DNA of 30,227 bases, taken from Gryganskiella cystojenkinii (taxonomy: Eukaryota > Mortierellomycota > Mortierellomycetes > Mortierellales > Mortierellaceae). Of the stretch, positions 20,301-29,036 are shown in pieces. Below the pieces are notes generated by a model. It ran no database searches, was not told where the DNA came from, and saw nothing but the letters and a program-made list of their open reading frames with translations. Position numbers and translations under genes: made by a program. The stretch lies in contig JAAAIG010000404.1 in the NCBI GenBank assembly GCA_015852425.1, forward strand, positions 2,645 to 32,871, given 5' to 3'. Each line of letters begins with the position of its first letter. Position 1 is the stretch's first letter.

Positions 20301-20585
20301 GGTCCGAATTGTCCTGTTCGCGTTTTTTGAGAGTGTCTGCAGAGAAAACTTTCTTGTTTTGTGAGGCTTCAAGGACCATGACGGTGTTATTGAAGAAGAG
20401 ACGAGTGGTGTGCTTGATGACGAGCCTACACTAGATCGACATCTCACTGCGGTATACGCAACAACTTGCCGCCGGTGTTGTTGTTGTTGTAGACAGGCAC
20501 CGGCACTCAAGAAACGCCTTGTTGTAATTGCAGCATGTCGTCCTTCAGCTGGGAGGAGTAGGCTTTGAAGGTGGTTTGAGAACAT
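17335..20585 (-). CDS. Acetyl/propionyl-CoA synthetase, ACSS3/PrpE type, with presequence-like N-terminus and C-terminal AKL
   Basis: Five exons: 20585-19586, 19454-19390, 19297-19180, 19032-18803, 18600-17335 (2679 nt, 892 residues, in frame). All introns are GT-AG (92-202 nt). The enzyme activates a short-chain acid with ATP to the acyl-AMP and then the acyl-CoA. Seen in order: a basic, Ser/Thr-rich N-terminal ~170 residues; the acetyl-CoA-synthetase N-terminal region (AYWGHFASQLHWDVPYSKVL); the AMP-binding loop YTSGTTGLPKG at 462-472, split by the last intron; the A5 motif DNYWSTESGSPI; the A7 motif YFDTGDAG; and the catalytic Lys827 in KTRSGKILRRTIRDI. Order and spacing match short-chain AMP-forming synthetases. 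VVFGGFA and NYWSTESGSPI favour the ACSS3/PrpE branch. Typical members are near 650-690 residues, so the N-terminal extension is about 200 residues long. The C-terminal residues are AKL, a PTS1-like signal. Whether acetate, propionate or another acid is used cannot be read from the sequence. Confidence 0.93.
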
Positions 20586-20968
20586 GTTTTGGAGAATATG
20601 GAGAGAGAAGTAAGGAAAAAGGAAAAGAAAAAGCTTTTTTTGTTTTATTCGAAAGGGTAGTGAGTCGGCATTTCAAGAGTGTTAAGAAAGAGCAGATCAG
20701 AGAGAACGGGGATCGAGCTTTGTCTGCACAAAGTACAAGGAAGGGACAAAGAAAAGAGGACAAAAATCAAAAAGCGACCCCGATGATTCCTCTTCCTTGC
20801 CATTGGAAACGATTCAAAAAATCGGCATCATTGTTCATGCAGTGCGCGCGTGTGTCGTGCAACGCGATGACAAGGGTGGCTTTGCTTGTTTTTTACCTTT
20901 CCTTTCATTCATTGACAGGATTGATCTTCTACATATTTTATTATTGTCCTTTGTGCCTTCGTATGTAA
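20586..20968. other. Promoter region of the CoA synthetase and 3' region of the small membrane-protein gene
   Basis: 383 bp with no gene. It reads as pyrimidine-rich on the minus strand next to the synthetase ATG, as is usual for fungal promoters, and holds the poly(A) signal of the gene at 20969-21406. No TATA box was recognised for the synthetase. Confidence 0.5.
20937..20942 (-). terminator. Polyadenylation signal of the small membrane-protein gene
   Basis: AATAAA on the minus strand, 27 nt after the stop codon at 20969. Confidence 0.5.
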
Positions 20969-21406
20969 TTATGATGATGAGCTGGAAACTGCAGGAGGAG
21001 GACTGTATCCAGGCGGCGAGGGGTCCAGTGGTTCATTACTCGATAGAGTGTCGGTCAAGGGCGAAGCTGGGACTTCAACTACTGCGACAAAGGTTTCTCG
21101 AGCAGCACTGCTTGTCCCGTTCACTGCGATATCACATGAGGTTCTGGTGAACTGGTCTGTTCTTGAGGAGATATTCGGATCTTGGTCTATAACGACCACA
21201 ACTGCAACCGGGGCTGCGGCCGAGTAGACTGGAAGAGTCTCTGTCGGTTCAGTCAGTGGCAGTATCAAAGTTAAATGAGTTGCCCGTTGTTGAGCAGCGA
21301 CGATCCCGAGGGATTTGCGGTATCGATCGCTAGCCAGATAGCACCAGATACCACAAAACTGAAACCCGACACCCAGGGCGATGACCAGGATCCAGGTCAA
21401 CGACAT
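20969..21406 (-). CDS. Small single-pass membrane protein with PPxY and LPxY motifs (145 residues)
   Basis: An ATG at 21406 opens a 146-codon frame ending TAA at 20969. Residues 4-24 (LTWILVIALGVGFQFCGIWC) form one hydrophobic segment, followed by basic residues (SDRYRKS), which suggests an N-out anchor with a cytosolic tail. The tail carries LPVY at 58-61 and PPGY at 131-134 in a proline-rich C-terminus (DPSPPGYSPPP, then five Ser). PPxY and LPxY are the short motifs bound by WW domains of Nedd4/Rsp5 ubiquitin ligases, and small membrane proteins of this design often recruit Rsp5. Family not recognised; the role is inferred from motifs only. A TATA box lies 258 bp upstream (21664-21671, -) and a poly(A) signal 27 nt downstream, both supporting a real gene. 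Confidence 0.6.
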   Translation of the reverse strand: MSLTWILVIALGVGFQFCGIWCYLASDRYRKSLGIVAAQQRATHLTLILPLTEPTETLPVYSAAAPVAVVVVIDQDPNISSRTDQFTRTSCDIAVNGTSSAARETFVAVVEVPASPLTDTLSSNEPLDPSPPGYSPPPAVSSSSS

Positions 21407-21663
21407 ACCAAACGACGAAATGTCCTATGTAATCCGGCGCTTTTGATATTGTGTTGCTTTTGCTATTGCTATTGCCGTTACTGCTGCTGTTGGTTGGAAG
21501 AGGAAAATAATGAAATAAGACGACTGCTTTTAGGTGATAGAAGTGGCGGCAGTGTCTGAGGAGGTTCGATGAATCAAGATGAGTTGCATGGACGACAAAG
21601 AGAGAGGGGTGACAGGATTTCTTTTGTCGAGAAGGAAGAGCTTAAAAAACCCAACCCAAGATT

Positions 21664-21671
21664 CTTTTATA
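21664..21671 (-). promoter_or_regulatory. TATA box for the small membrane-protein gene
   Basis: TATAAAAG on the minus strand, 258 bp upstream of the ATG at 21406. The leader between them is rich in CAA/CAG/AGC triplets and contains no obvious gene. Confidence 0.5.
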
Positions 21672-22130
21672 TGAACGCACACGTTTTAAGCCCCGAAAAA
21701 AAAAGTATACCAAAAAACGAGGCATTTTTTTCACCTTTTTGTTTGAGCATTGCGCCCAACGATCTGTTGTCTGCGCTTAAGGAACAAGAAGTTTTGAAAA
21801 GAAAACCCGCAAAAAAATCGCGCAGGGTGAATCGGAGGTTGTGAACTGCGATCGTGGAAGAAAATTCGGAAGAACGACCAAGGAACGTGGCTGAAGAGAC
21901 ATTGTTACATTGTTTAGTTTCTTCTCCATTCCTGGACAAGCGACTTGTTTAAACATTTTTTTTCTCAGTTTGGTTGACAGGCGTGCAGTGCACCGGTCCG
22001 CTGCTACGGAGGTGTCGAAATGAACGTTCGACGAATCTAGACGAGCCTTTTTTTTTTTTCTCTTGTTGCAAGCTACAGGAATTACGCGATGCCACAACAT
22101 GATTCAGATTCGAGGCATGCTTTCTGATTG
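21672..22130. other. Intergenic, nothing recognised
   Basis: About 460 bp between the promoter of the small membrane-protein gene and the left end of the RlpA duplication. It contains poly-A/poly-T runs and no convincing gene or RNA. Confidence 0.5.
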
Positions 22131-22315
22131 AGAAATTATCGCATGGATATCCCGAACGACTCAGCCTGCTCTCATATGCCGTGACTTTCATATCTTCAAA
22201 GTGCGAGTCTTCACTCAGCAGGACTAACCTCCCTGGAGAATTTGAGTACTTTTTTGTTTGTTTTTCAAATAAACAAATACCAACGCCAGAGCCCGCTACG
22301 ACTGGGTTCTCTCTA

Positions 22316-22786
22316 TCCATTGGGACAACGACCGTCTCACTCTCTGCCCCTGATCTTTACCCCTGGTACCTGAGCACGTCAGATTCATTATTAGCTTGTT
22401 TGTTGGAGCTTGGGTGGGATCCGCCAAAGTCAAGTCACAACTTAGTCTAGGGTTTCTTTGTTGCAAACAAACCGATATAAAAGGAATCCTTTCGAAAAAG
22501 AAAGATCATCACCAACAACCTCTTCTCTCTCTCACTTTCACAGCTTTCAAAATGGCCAAGTTCACTTCTCTACTCCTCATCGCCACGGCAACCATCGCTT
22601 CCTTCTCGTCGGCGATCCCTGTTGCCGCCCCTACCGCTACCACCGCTTCCGTCCCCACCTCGATCCCTACCGCTGTCGATCTCTCGTCCCCCGAGCCCAC
22701 CATTGTTGCCTTCAACGACGCCTCGACCTTGCCGCCTCGGTCAAATATACTGGCAAAGCCACCTAGTTCAGGGCCTCATACGATCA
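22316..22786 (+). repeat. Duplicated promoter-RlpA segment, copy 1 (broken)
   Basis: This segment aligns in the same orientation with about 28556-29036. The block 22464-22586 is identical, base for base, to 28719-28841 (123 bp), covering the TATA box, the whole leader and the first 11 codons. Outside it there are scattered substitutions and small indels. Weak similarity continues leftwards (AATTTGAGTA at about 22239 and 28450, ATTATCGC at about 22137 and 28360). Similarity ends near 22786, before the conserved domain is complete. Confidence 0.9.
22476..22483 (+). promoter_or_regulatory. TATA box of RlpA-like copy 1
   Basis: TATAAAAG lies 76 bp upstream of the ATG and is part of the 123 bp identical block. 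It is followed directly by the short palindrome AAAGGA-A-TCCTTT, present in both copies. Confidence 0.7.
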
Positions 22787-22800
22787 GAAAGAGCAACTGA
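22552..22800 (+). pseudogene. Truncated, frameshifted copy of the secreted RlpA-like gene
   Basis: It begins MAKFTSLLLIATATIASFSS like the intact copy at 28807 and keeps the signal peptide and Pro/Thr-rich spacer. One base is missing near 22728-22730, where the intact copy has CCTTTGCC and this one CCTTGCC, so the frame shifts at the start of the domain and runs to a TGA at 22798. Even in the original frame, the Trp codon after GKAT has become TAG (22764-22766). DNA similarity stops near 22786, so the RlpA domain itself, including its cysteines and conserved Asp, is absent. What follows is the 3' end of the convergent transcription-factor gene (stop at 22879). The promoter looks intact, so a short signal-peptide-bearing product could still be made, but not the barrel domain. 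Confidence 0.85.
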
Positions 22801-22878
22801 AGAGTGAGAGAGTGACAGAGAGGCAAGGCCTCTTATTAGCAAGAACTCGTCTGGGGTTTCTGAGAACTCTCTGCTTTA

Positions 22879-25800
22879 TTATTTAGCTGGATTTTCAAAG
22901 AGCCAGTCAAACAGAGGAAGATCGTAGATGCCCCCAACCGTCTCGCCAGTGATGTGCTGCGTTGAGTCTGGAATCGCTCCAGAGAGGAGCTGCTCAACTG
23001 ACCCATACTCCCGTGCCAAGTCTGCATCCTGATGCCACCCGTGTGGCAGATATGCGAGCGGCGCTTGTGTATACCCTGGGAACCCCGCCTCTGCCCTCCC
23101 GGGATATGCGCTGGGCCAGTGACCGCCGTAGTGGACATAGCCTTGCTGAGGTAGATTCGAGTCAAAGACCACGCTGCTGCTGTTGATGTGAACATCATTG
23201 GCCCGTCCGCCCTGTATCGGCATTACCGGCTCGGAATTCACCGGAAACAGGCCCAATTGTCTCCCGTACGATGTGTCATCTGCTACGCTCTCGTGATTCA
23301 GAGTCGCTTGGGTGGCGGTAGCACCCGCAGTCGCCATCGCTGAAACCGTAGGACGTGATACTTCTGCTGGAGCTGCTGCAGTTGATGGGTTCTCTGGGTC
23401 CTCATTTCGGTCTTGGTTTTCAGTATTACCCCTTTTGCCTTGGTCCCTCTTGTCGTCATGAAGACGCTCTTTTGCGACAATCCGACGCCTCTGATAGATG
23501 GAGCTGGCCAGCTTCCATTTCTGGACCGTCTCTGCCATCTCTCGGACATGCATTGCAGTCACTCTACAAATGCTCTGCGGTTGCTCTGCATCTTTACTCA
23601 CGTCCCCTTCTTCTTCTTCTCCCGCCTCTGCCTGTCTCCCAATAAGACTCGATCGCTCAGAATAATAAGTATTCCCATCAAACTCATCCAACCTTTGCGC
23701 TGCCTGGATCATGAGCAACAATTTCGAGTCGCTCTTGCTGTCAATGACGAAATACGCCATCAAGATAAAAGCTGTGGCCTCAAGAAACATCCTGCAACCA
23801 TCTGCCACGAATGCACACGTCAAAAAGATGGGCGCTCCGGTCACTTCCATCAACCCCTTGGGGTTCCTTCGTGCCGTCGTGGTCATGTCAGCTGTGGCAG
23901 CGATATTCAACCGTCGATTAAAAAACGAAAATGAGGCCACTATGCCCTCGGTGATTTCCATCCGTTTTGAGCCCACAGTGCTGATCCGGTTTCGAAGTTC
24001 GCTGTCGCGCTTAAGGTCCTCCACGAAGGCTTTTGCAGAGAACGCGCCGTCAAACCGACCCGTGTATATGGCACAGGTGCTAAATGTGCATAGTATAGAG
24101 AAGACCGAGTGGGATTCGAGTTTGGACCACTCTTCTACCAGGGTTGCAGAGGGATGCCAGGCAAAAGGGGTCATACTCTGCTGCTTGGCCTGTTCGATCT
24201 GGACCATTTCTTGAAGGGCGAGTAGGGTGATGTCGGCGACACTATCCCTGAATGGCAGAGGGGTTGCGCCATGCTTCTCCTCTTTCCCGGTTGCAGCAAT
24301 GTCCTGGATCTTTGACAATGAATCTTGAAACAAGGCCATGGATTGGATCCTGTACGCAAGCATTGTCCTGCCTATCTCAGAAATATAAAGTGCGTGATCC
24401 TTGTGTGAGTAATCCTCATGTTTCTACTCAAATCTCAATATTTTTCGTTCGTCAACCCATACCTGCAGATCGAAGTGTTTCATCGTTAACCTGACTAAGG
24501 TTATCGACCGTGCCTGCCAGGTACTTGTCCAAGCTGAATGGACCAGCCTCAACCTTATCCCCTCTCTCGTCAATAGAAATCATGCACTTTGCATCCTCAG
24601 CCAACTCATTCAGATTCCGCATCGGTCGAATTGTCGACTTGACAAAGATATAATGTCCCTCCCAGATCCGCAGACTAATCCATAGCGACGATGCCACGAG
24701 CAACTTCGCAAGCGAACCTTCCCGTATTTTGTTCTTGGGGTTTGTTAGAACGCTCTTTAGCGTACTGACTGATTTGTCGAGTCCAATCTCCCGTGAGATA
24801 CTCAAGGCTGACGTCAGGAGACTCTCGCCTGCAAGGCCGTTTCCCCTGCTTGCTTGCTCTTCCTTGCCACCACAGACCGAGGTTCCTATCAAGCTCGGTT
24901 CATGAGCAAGTAGAATCTCGAGTGCCTGAACTGTGTAAATGTCATATGTCCCTGAGAGGAGCATCTGAGTTCCCAGACGATCAACTGTTGCAGAGAGTAT
25001 CCGCATCAGATGCGAAGATAATGGATGACGATGTCGACCTGCTATGACACACATTGATGCGAGGAGGAAGAGAGTCGACTTTGTTGGTTGTCGGGCGTGG
25101 AGATTGTAGAGGGACTCGAGCGATGGTAAATGAGGATGCCACGAAAAGTAAGGCTCGATGCTGCATATTAAAGCAAGGGATTGATTAGATATGATTTCCT
25201 TCTCTTTTCGAAGCTATAGTATAAATTTAAGTCATCAAGCAAGGCTACTCACAAAGCTGTTAGCTTGAGGCACTCCTCCCTGTTGATCAAGTCCATCAGA
25301 TCAACTGTTTCGGCGCCAGGATACGGTAACAGCACTCTTTGCGCAAGGTAGCGAGTAAACTGGGGCTGCTGTGCCGCGTAGTCGATGAGAACAGAGATGG
25401 GTCGCCAGACAGATCTCCATGTTCGGTCGTGAGATTTTTGGGAGACTATTGCTTCCTTGTCGGCACTTGCAAAGAGGCGGTCGGACAAGAACACAGAGAA
25501 CGGTCGCTGGTTAAGAGGTCGGCAATCATCTTCTGCTGGTCCTGCTTCATCTCCTTGTATGTTGCGCGAGGATTGCAAGCCTGGTGTGGAATCGCTATCT
25601 CTAATCTTCTCTGTGCTTGCGTCCGTACCATTCAGTGATGAGGTGTGGGACTCCGAAGAGGACTGCGTAAAGATCTCAGGTGAGAGGTGAAAGAAGGGTT
25701 CGGACGCTGCGGCTGGTGAAAGCGGTCTAGAACGTGGCGAGTGCGCTATCAGCGAAGAGAGGGACGAGATCGATGTAGATGCTCCAGAAGGCCTTGTCAG

Positions 25801-26313
25801 GTGGGAAGAAAGCGGATCGAACCGTAGAGATAATGAAGGCGGTGACCATGGGGACAAGGTCGCCTGCCTAGAGACAACCTCGGCAGCACTGGCGAGATGA
25901 GAGAGTGGGCTCCACGATGTCTCCTGCCGGAACTTGTTGTTTGCGGTGTCTTGACTTGGCTGATCAATTTCGTTGCGCGAAGGGAGCTTTGGCTTTCTCT
26001 TCCTGCCTCCGTCCCAGACGATGCAATCGATATCAAGAACGCTACAGCGATGACATTTCTTGGACTTGATGACGGGGTCCTGCGAGGATGGGACGAACAG
26101 ATCCGGGAGTTCGCAGCGAGCCTTTTTTACACGGCAGCTGAGACAGCTGCGCTTTGCGAGGGGACGCTTGCTTCTTCGGACGGGAGTGTTGAACCTGGGC
26201 GGAGAAGAAGGAGTAGGGGTGGTGGGGGAGGGTGAGGAGGCTTCGGCAGTCGTGGAGGGTGAGGCAGAGACAGAAGGTGAGATTACCGTCGTACGGCTAC
26301 CGGACTTTGTCAT
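22879..26313 (-). CDS. Zn2Cys6 fungal transcription factor (1083 residues, 3 exons)
   Basis: Exons 26313-25253, 25160-24463 and 24371-22879 join in frame (3252 nt); introns are 92 and 91 nt, GT-AG. The binuclear zinc cluster is at residues 57-97: C57-x2-C60-x6-C67-x19-C87-x2-C90-x6-C97, beginning CLSCRVKKARC, with basic residues before it. The 19-residue loop between the two halves is unusually long. A Ser/Pro-rich linker follows. The middle region (IEPYFSWHPHLPSLESLYNL, then STLFLLASMCVIAGRH) has the helical look of the fungal transcription-factor middle domain, which is known to regulate such factors. The C-terminus is Gly/Tyr/Pro-rich and ends with DLPLFDWLFENPAK, an acidic-hydrophobic tail that may be an activation segment. 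It is divergent from the RTA1-like gene across 466 bp, which suggests regulation of that neighbour. Its 3' end meets the broken RlpA copy. Target genes unknown. Confidence 0.92.
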
Positions 26314-26555
26314 CTGCTCCGGAGATGGCTGTGTGTGAGTGGGTGAGGGAAAGAGAGAAAATGTAGAGTGGCTTTTGTGTGGCCGGAGATATTTGCAATC
26401 AGCTTATATTGTACAAAACAGCCGATTTAAGGGTTCAGAGAAAATTAAAAAGGGTCTTTGTCTGGTGCTATGCAATTGGGCGAAATGTTTCAAAAAAGGT
26501 TTTTTTTAATTGCGCAGGCATTATTGCTGCCCAGACCATATTGCACGGCTATCTC

Positions 26556-26580
26556 CGCCGGACTTGTCTTTGTCCGCGGT
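26556..26580. promoter_or_regulatory. Pair of CCG/CGG palindromes, candidate Zn2Cys6 factor sites
   Basis: CCG-C-CGG (26556-26562) and CCG-CGG (26575-26580) are separated by 12 bp and end 54 bp before the RTA1-like TATA box. Zinc-cluster dimers are known to bind paired CGG triplets. Which factor binds here is inference from adjacency. Confidence 0.4.
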
Positions 26581-26633
26581 GATCTGGCTGTGCCAAGAAC
26601 GCGGTTCAGGGAGGGCTGTACTTCATTTATGCA

Positions 26634-26641
26634 TATAAAAA
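26634..26641 (+). promoter_or_regulatory. TATA box of the RTA1-like gene
   Basis: TATAAAAA lies 146 bp upstream of the ATG at 26780. The leader that follows is rich in C, A and T and ends in ATAAACAATGTC. Confidence 0.65.
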
Positions 26642-26779
26642 CGTGTGCAACTGTTACTGCCAATTTGCATCAGCATACAGACAAACAGCGCATTAATCCT
26701 ATCTTGGAAATCACTCGCAGAATTTTTTCTTTCTTTGCACACACAATCCTCTCTCCTCCACAACACATCCCCATAAACA

Positions 26780-27945
26780 ATGTCAGAGCCTAAACACCCG
26801 GGCATCCTCAAGTACGAACCCAGCTTGGTGGGCAATATCGCCCTCGGCGCAATCTACACGATCGAGGGACTCTTGTTCTTGTACTACATCGTTCGCAACA
26901 AAGACAAATGGGCACTCTGTCTCCCCATTGGTGCCTTCGCCTCGGCCCTCGGCTTCTTCTGCAGACTTGCGATGGACCCCAACAACCTCAAGCTGTCGCT
27001 CTACATCGCCCAGCAGGCCTTTGTTGTTATCTCGCCCTCGGCTTTCCTCGCTTTCAACTACATGCTCTACGGCCGGTTCATTATCGCAATTGATCCAGAG
27101 TTCGGCACCGACAAGGCCCAATCGAGGACTGAAAAATCTCGCTATTCTTTCATTCCACCCCGAATCGTCGGTCGCACCTTTGTCTGGTCGGATATTATCA
27201 CGTTTTTTATCCAGATGTCTGCAGGAGGCCTGCAAGCTTCTGGAGCCAACAACCAATCACTTGCCAAACTAGGTGACACGATGTTCCTGGTAGGAGTCTC
27301 AGCGCAGGGAGTCTCTTACTGTCTCTTCACGGCCTTGCTCACGGTTGCACTGAAACGCTTGGTCAGAGAGAAACAGAGAACCAGTGTCACTCAACAAAAA
27401 AAGAGTTGGTTGGGTCTCGACCGGAATACTACCTTGATTGTCGGCGGCTTTTACATGTCAAGTCTGTTTATCATTGTAAGTTAACTGTGACGAGAGCCCA
27501 CGCACGAATGACATTTGTACTGAATGCGATGTTCGGTCCATGCTTACCATATGGTGACTCTTTCTGTTGAAAATGACATAGATCCGATCAATCTATCGTG
27601 TCGTCGAATTTACCCAGGGCTATCAGGGACAGTTGATCAGTAAAGAGAGTAAGTCATTCCCTGTGAGCCGTACCATGATCTTTTGAGGCGATTCCCACCG
27701 GATAGTTAAGAAATCTGATTCTAACCCTTTTCATTCGCTGTCACGTAGTCTACCTATTCGTTCTCGATGCAGTACCTCTGGTCCTTGCCATCGGAGTCTG
27801 GGCCATCAACTGGCCCACGGTTCAGCTCGGTAGGATCGCAGTCCAGGTTCGACAAGAAGCGGTGGCCTATACCATGGAAATAGGCAATTCTTCCCGTCTC
27901 CGTATCCCTAGCAACGAGAGCACCGACCGGTCGCATCTCGTTTAG
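26780..27945 (+). CDS. RTA1-like seven-helix membrane protein (319 residues, 3 exons)
   Basis: Exons 26780-27475, 27582-27648 and 27749-27945 (960 nt, in frame, GT-AG introns of 106 and 100 nt). Hydrophobic segments run through the protein: ALGAIYTIEGLLFLYYIV, LCLPIGAFASALGFFCRLA, a helix ending in FLAFNYMLYGRFI, the VWSDIITFFIQMSAGGLQAS stretch, FLVGVSAQGVSYCLFTALL, LIVGGFYMSSLFIIIRSIYR (across intron 1) and YLFVLDAVPLVLAIGVWAIN in exon 3. DxxxxxxQxxGGxxxA in the fourth to fifth helix region and the final FVLDAxPLxLA motif are typical of the RTA1/RSB1/PUG1 family. Members of that family export or translocate lipids such as sphingoid bases and affect resistance to aminocholesterol and other toxic compounds. 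Substrate not determinable. The ATG follows an A-rich context (AACAATGTC). Divergent from the Zn2Cys6 factor gene. Confidence 0.92.
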
Positions 27946-28046
27946 AATCGAGCAGCTGTTAACGGTAGATACACTCTGTGGAGTCTTCGTCACATAGGAG
28001 ATATACCCCAAACTTAGACGCGCATTCCGTGAATAGATTTCTGCTT

Positions 28047-28385
28047 TCATACCTTCACACTCCAACCTTCACTGTACTGTAAATCATCCAAGAGGACTTT
28101 GGTTCCAGTTTCTGCGCTGGTCGATTTATGTGTGCTGCTAGAGATATGAGCTCCGCGCCGAGAAGAACTAGGGCGTTGAATTTTGACTGCCCGTCTCTTT
28201 TGCTGGTCCTGTGCGTCTCGAAGCTGATCCTGAGCCTGTGTCAATGCGGACGCTTGTTGTGCCACAAAGTTGTCAACGGCAAGGACAGTTGTTGCCGCAG
28301 GGTGGAAAGAGCTGTAGGCACAAGTGGGTGATATCCTGTTGAGGTTATTGACTGAGACATTATCGCGGGTATCCCACTGTGACTC
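28047..28385 (-). pseudogene. Possible coding remnant or lone exon
   Basis: A 112-codon open frame on the minus strand has no ATG. It contains DNVSVNNLNRISPTCAYSSF, then a Gln/Ala-rich coiled-coil-like part (AQQASALTQAQDQLRDAQDQ) and a basic Ser-rich part, ending SEGWSVKV. The base composition is gene-like rather than homopolymeric. AAG|GTATGA near its end could be a donor, but no partner exon is evident because the RTA1-like gene lies next on the other strand. No family recognised. Confidence 0.3.
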
Positions 28386-28555
28386 TCATATTTGGAAATT
28401 CGAACTCCAGTTGAGACCGCAGGGGCACAAGTGCTGGACGAATTTGAGTAGTTTAAAGCCGAGCGGATTCACTTCTGTGTTTGTTTTGTGCATTTGTCAA
28501 TCCTGGTAGCTACCAACAAACAAAAAAACAAACACTTGAGTCCCGCTAACGTCCA

Positions 28556-29036
28556 TCCATTGGACAACGACTGTTTCACTCTCTGCCCCTGATCTTTACC
28601 CCTGGTACCTGAGCACGGCAGATTCTTAATTAGCTTGTTTGTTGGAGCTTGAAAATCTGGCCTGGGATCCGCCAAAGTCAAGTCAAAAACGAAGTAAAAG
28701 TCTAGGGTTCCATTGTTACAAACAAACCGATATAAAAGGAATCCTTTCGAAAAAGAAAGATCATCACCAACAACCTCTTCTCTCTCTCACTTTCACAGCT
28801 TTCAAAATGGCCAAGTTCACTTCTCTACTCCTCATCGCCACCGCAGCCATCGCTTCCTTCTCGTCGGCGATCCCGGTTGCCGCCCCTATCGCTACCACCG
28901 CTTCCGTCCCCACCTCGATCTCTACCGCTGTCGATCCCTCGTCCCCCGAGCCCACCATTGTTGCCTTCAACGACGCCTCGGCCTTTGCCACCTCAGTCAA
29001 ATATAATGGCAAGGCCACTTGGTTCACGGACTCGTA
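28556..29036 (+). repeat. Duplicated promoter-RlpA segment, copy 2 (intact)
   Basis: Counterpart of 22316-22786 in the same orientation. It shares a perfect 123 bp block (28719-28841) and high similarity on both sides. The intact gene at 28807 is the reference for reading the lesions in copy 1. Confidence 0.9.
28731..28738 (+). promoter_or_regulatory. TATA box of the intact RlpA-like gene
   Basis: TATAAAAG lies 76 bp upstream of the ATG at 28807, the same spacing as in copy 1. The AAAGGA-A-TCCTTT palindrome overlaps its 3' edge. Confidence 0.75.

Larger units (their letters stand above)
26314..26779. promoter_or_regulatory. Shared divergent promoter region (Zn2Cys6 factor and RTA1-like gene)
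   Basis: 466 bp between two divergent start codons. It contains CCGCCGG at 26556-26562 and CCGCGG at 26575-26580, both CCG/CGG palindromes of the sort Zn2Cys6 factors bind, plus a + strand TATA box at 26634. A weak TATA-like ATATAAGC on the minus strand near 26401-26408 may serve the factor gene. Confidence 0.6.

Noticed and set aside
22836..23198. Alternative minus-strand frame across the transcription-factor C-terminus
   Set aside because: It lies in another frame of a well-supported exon (24371-22879) and has no independent support.
26783..27256. Long antisense frame opposite the RTA1-like first exon
   Set aside because: A shadow of strongly biased codons in a well-supported gene; no domain.
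27754..28065. 103-codon antisense frame overlapping the RTA1-like last exon
   Set aside because: Most of it overlaps a confidently assigned exon. The start is not ATG and no family was recognised. Mentioned only in connection with the 28047-28385 remnant.
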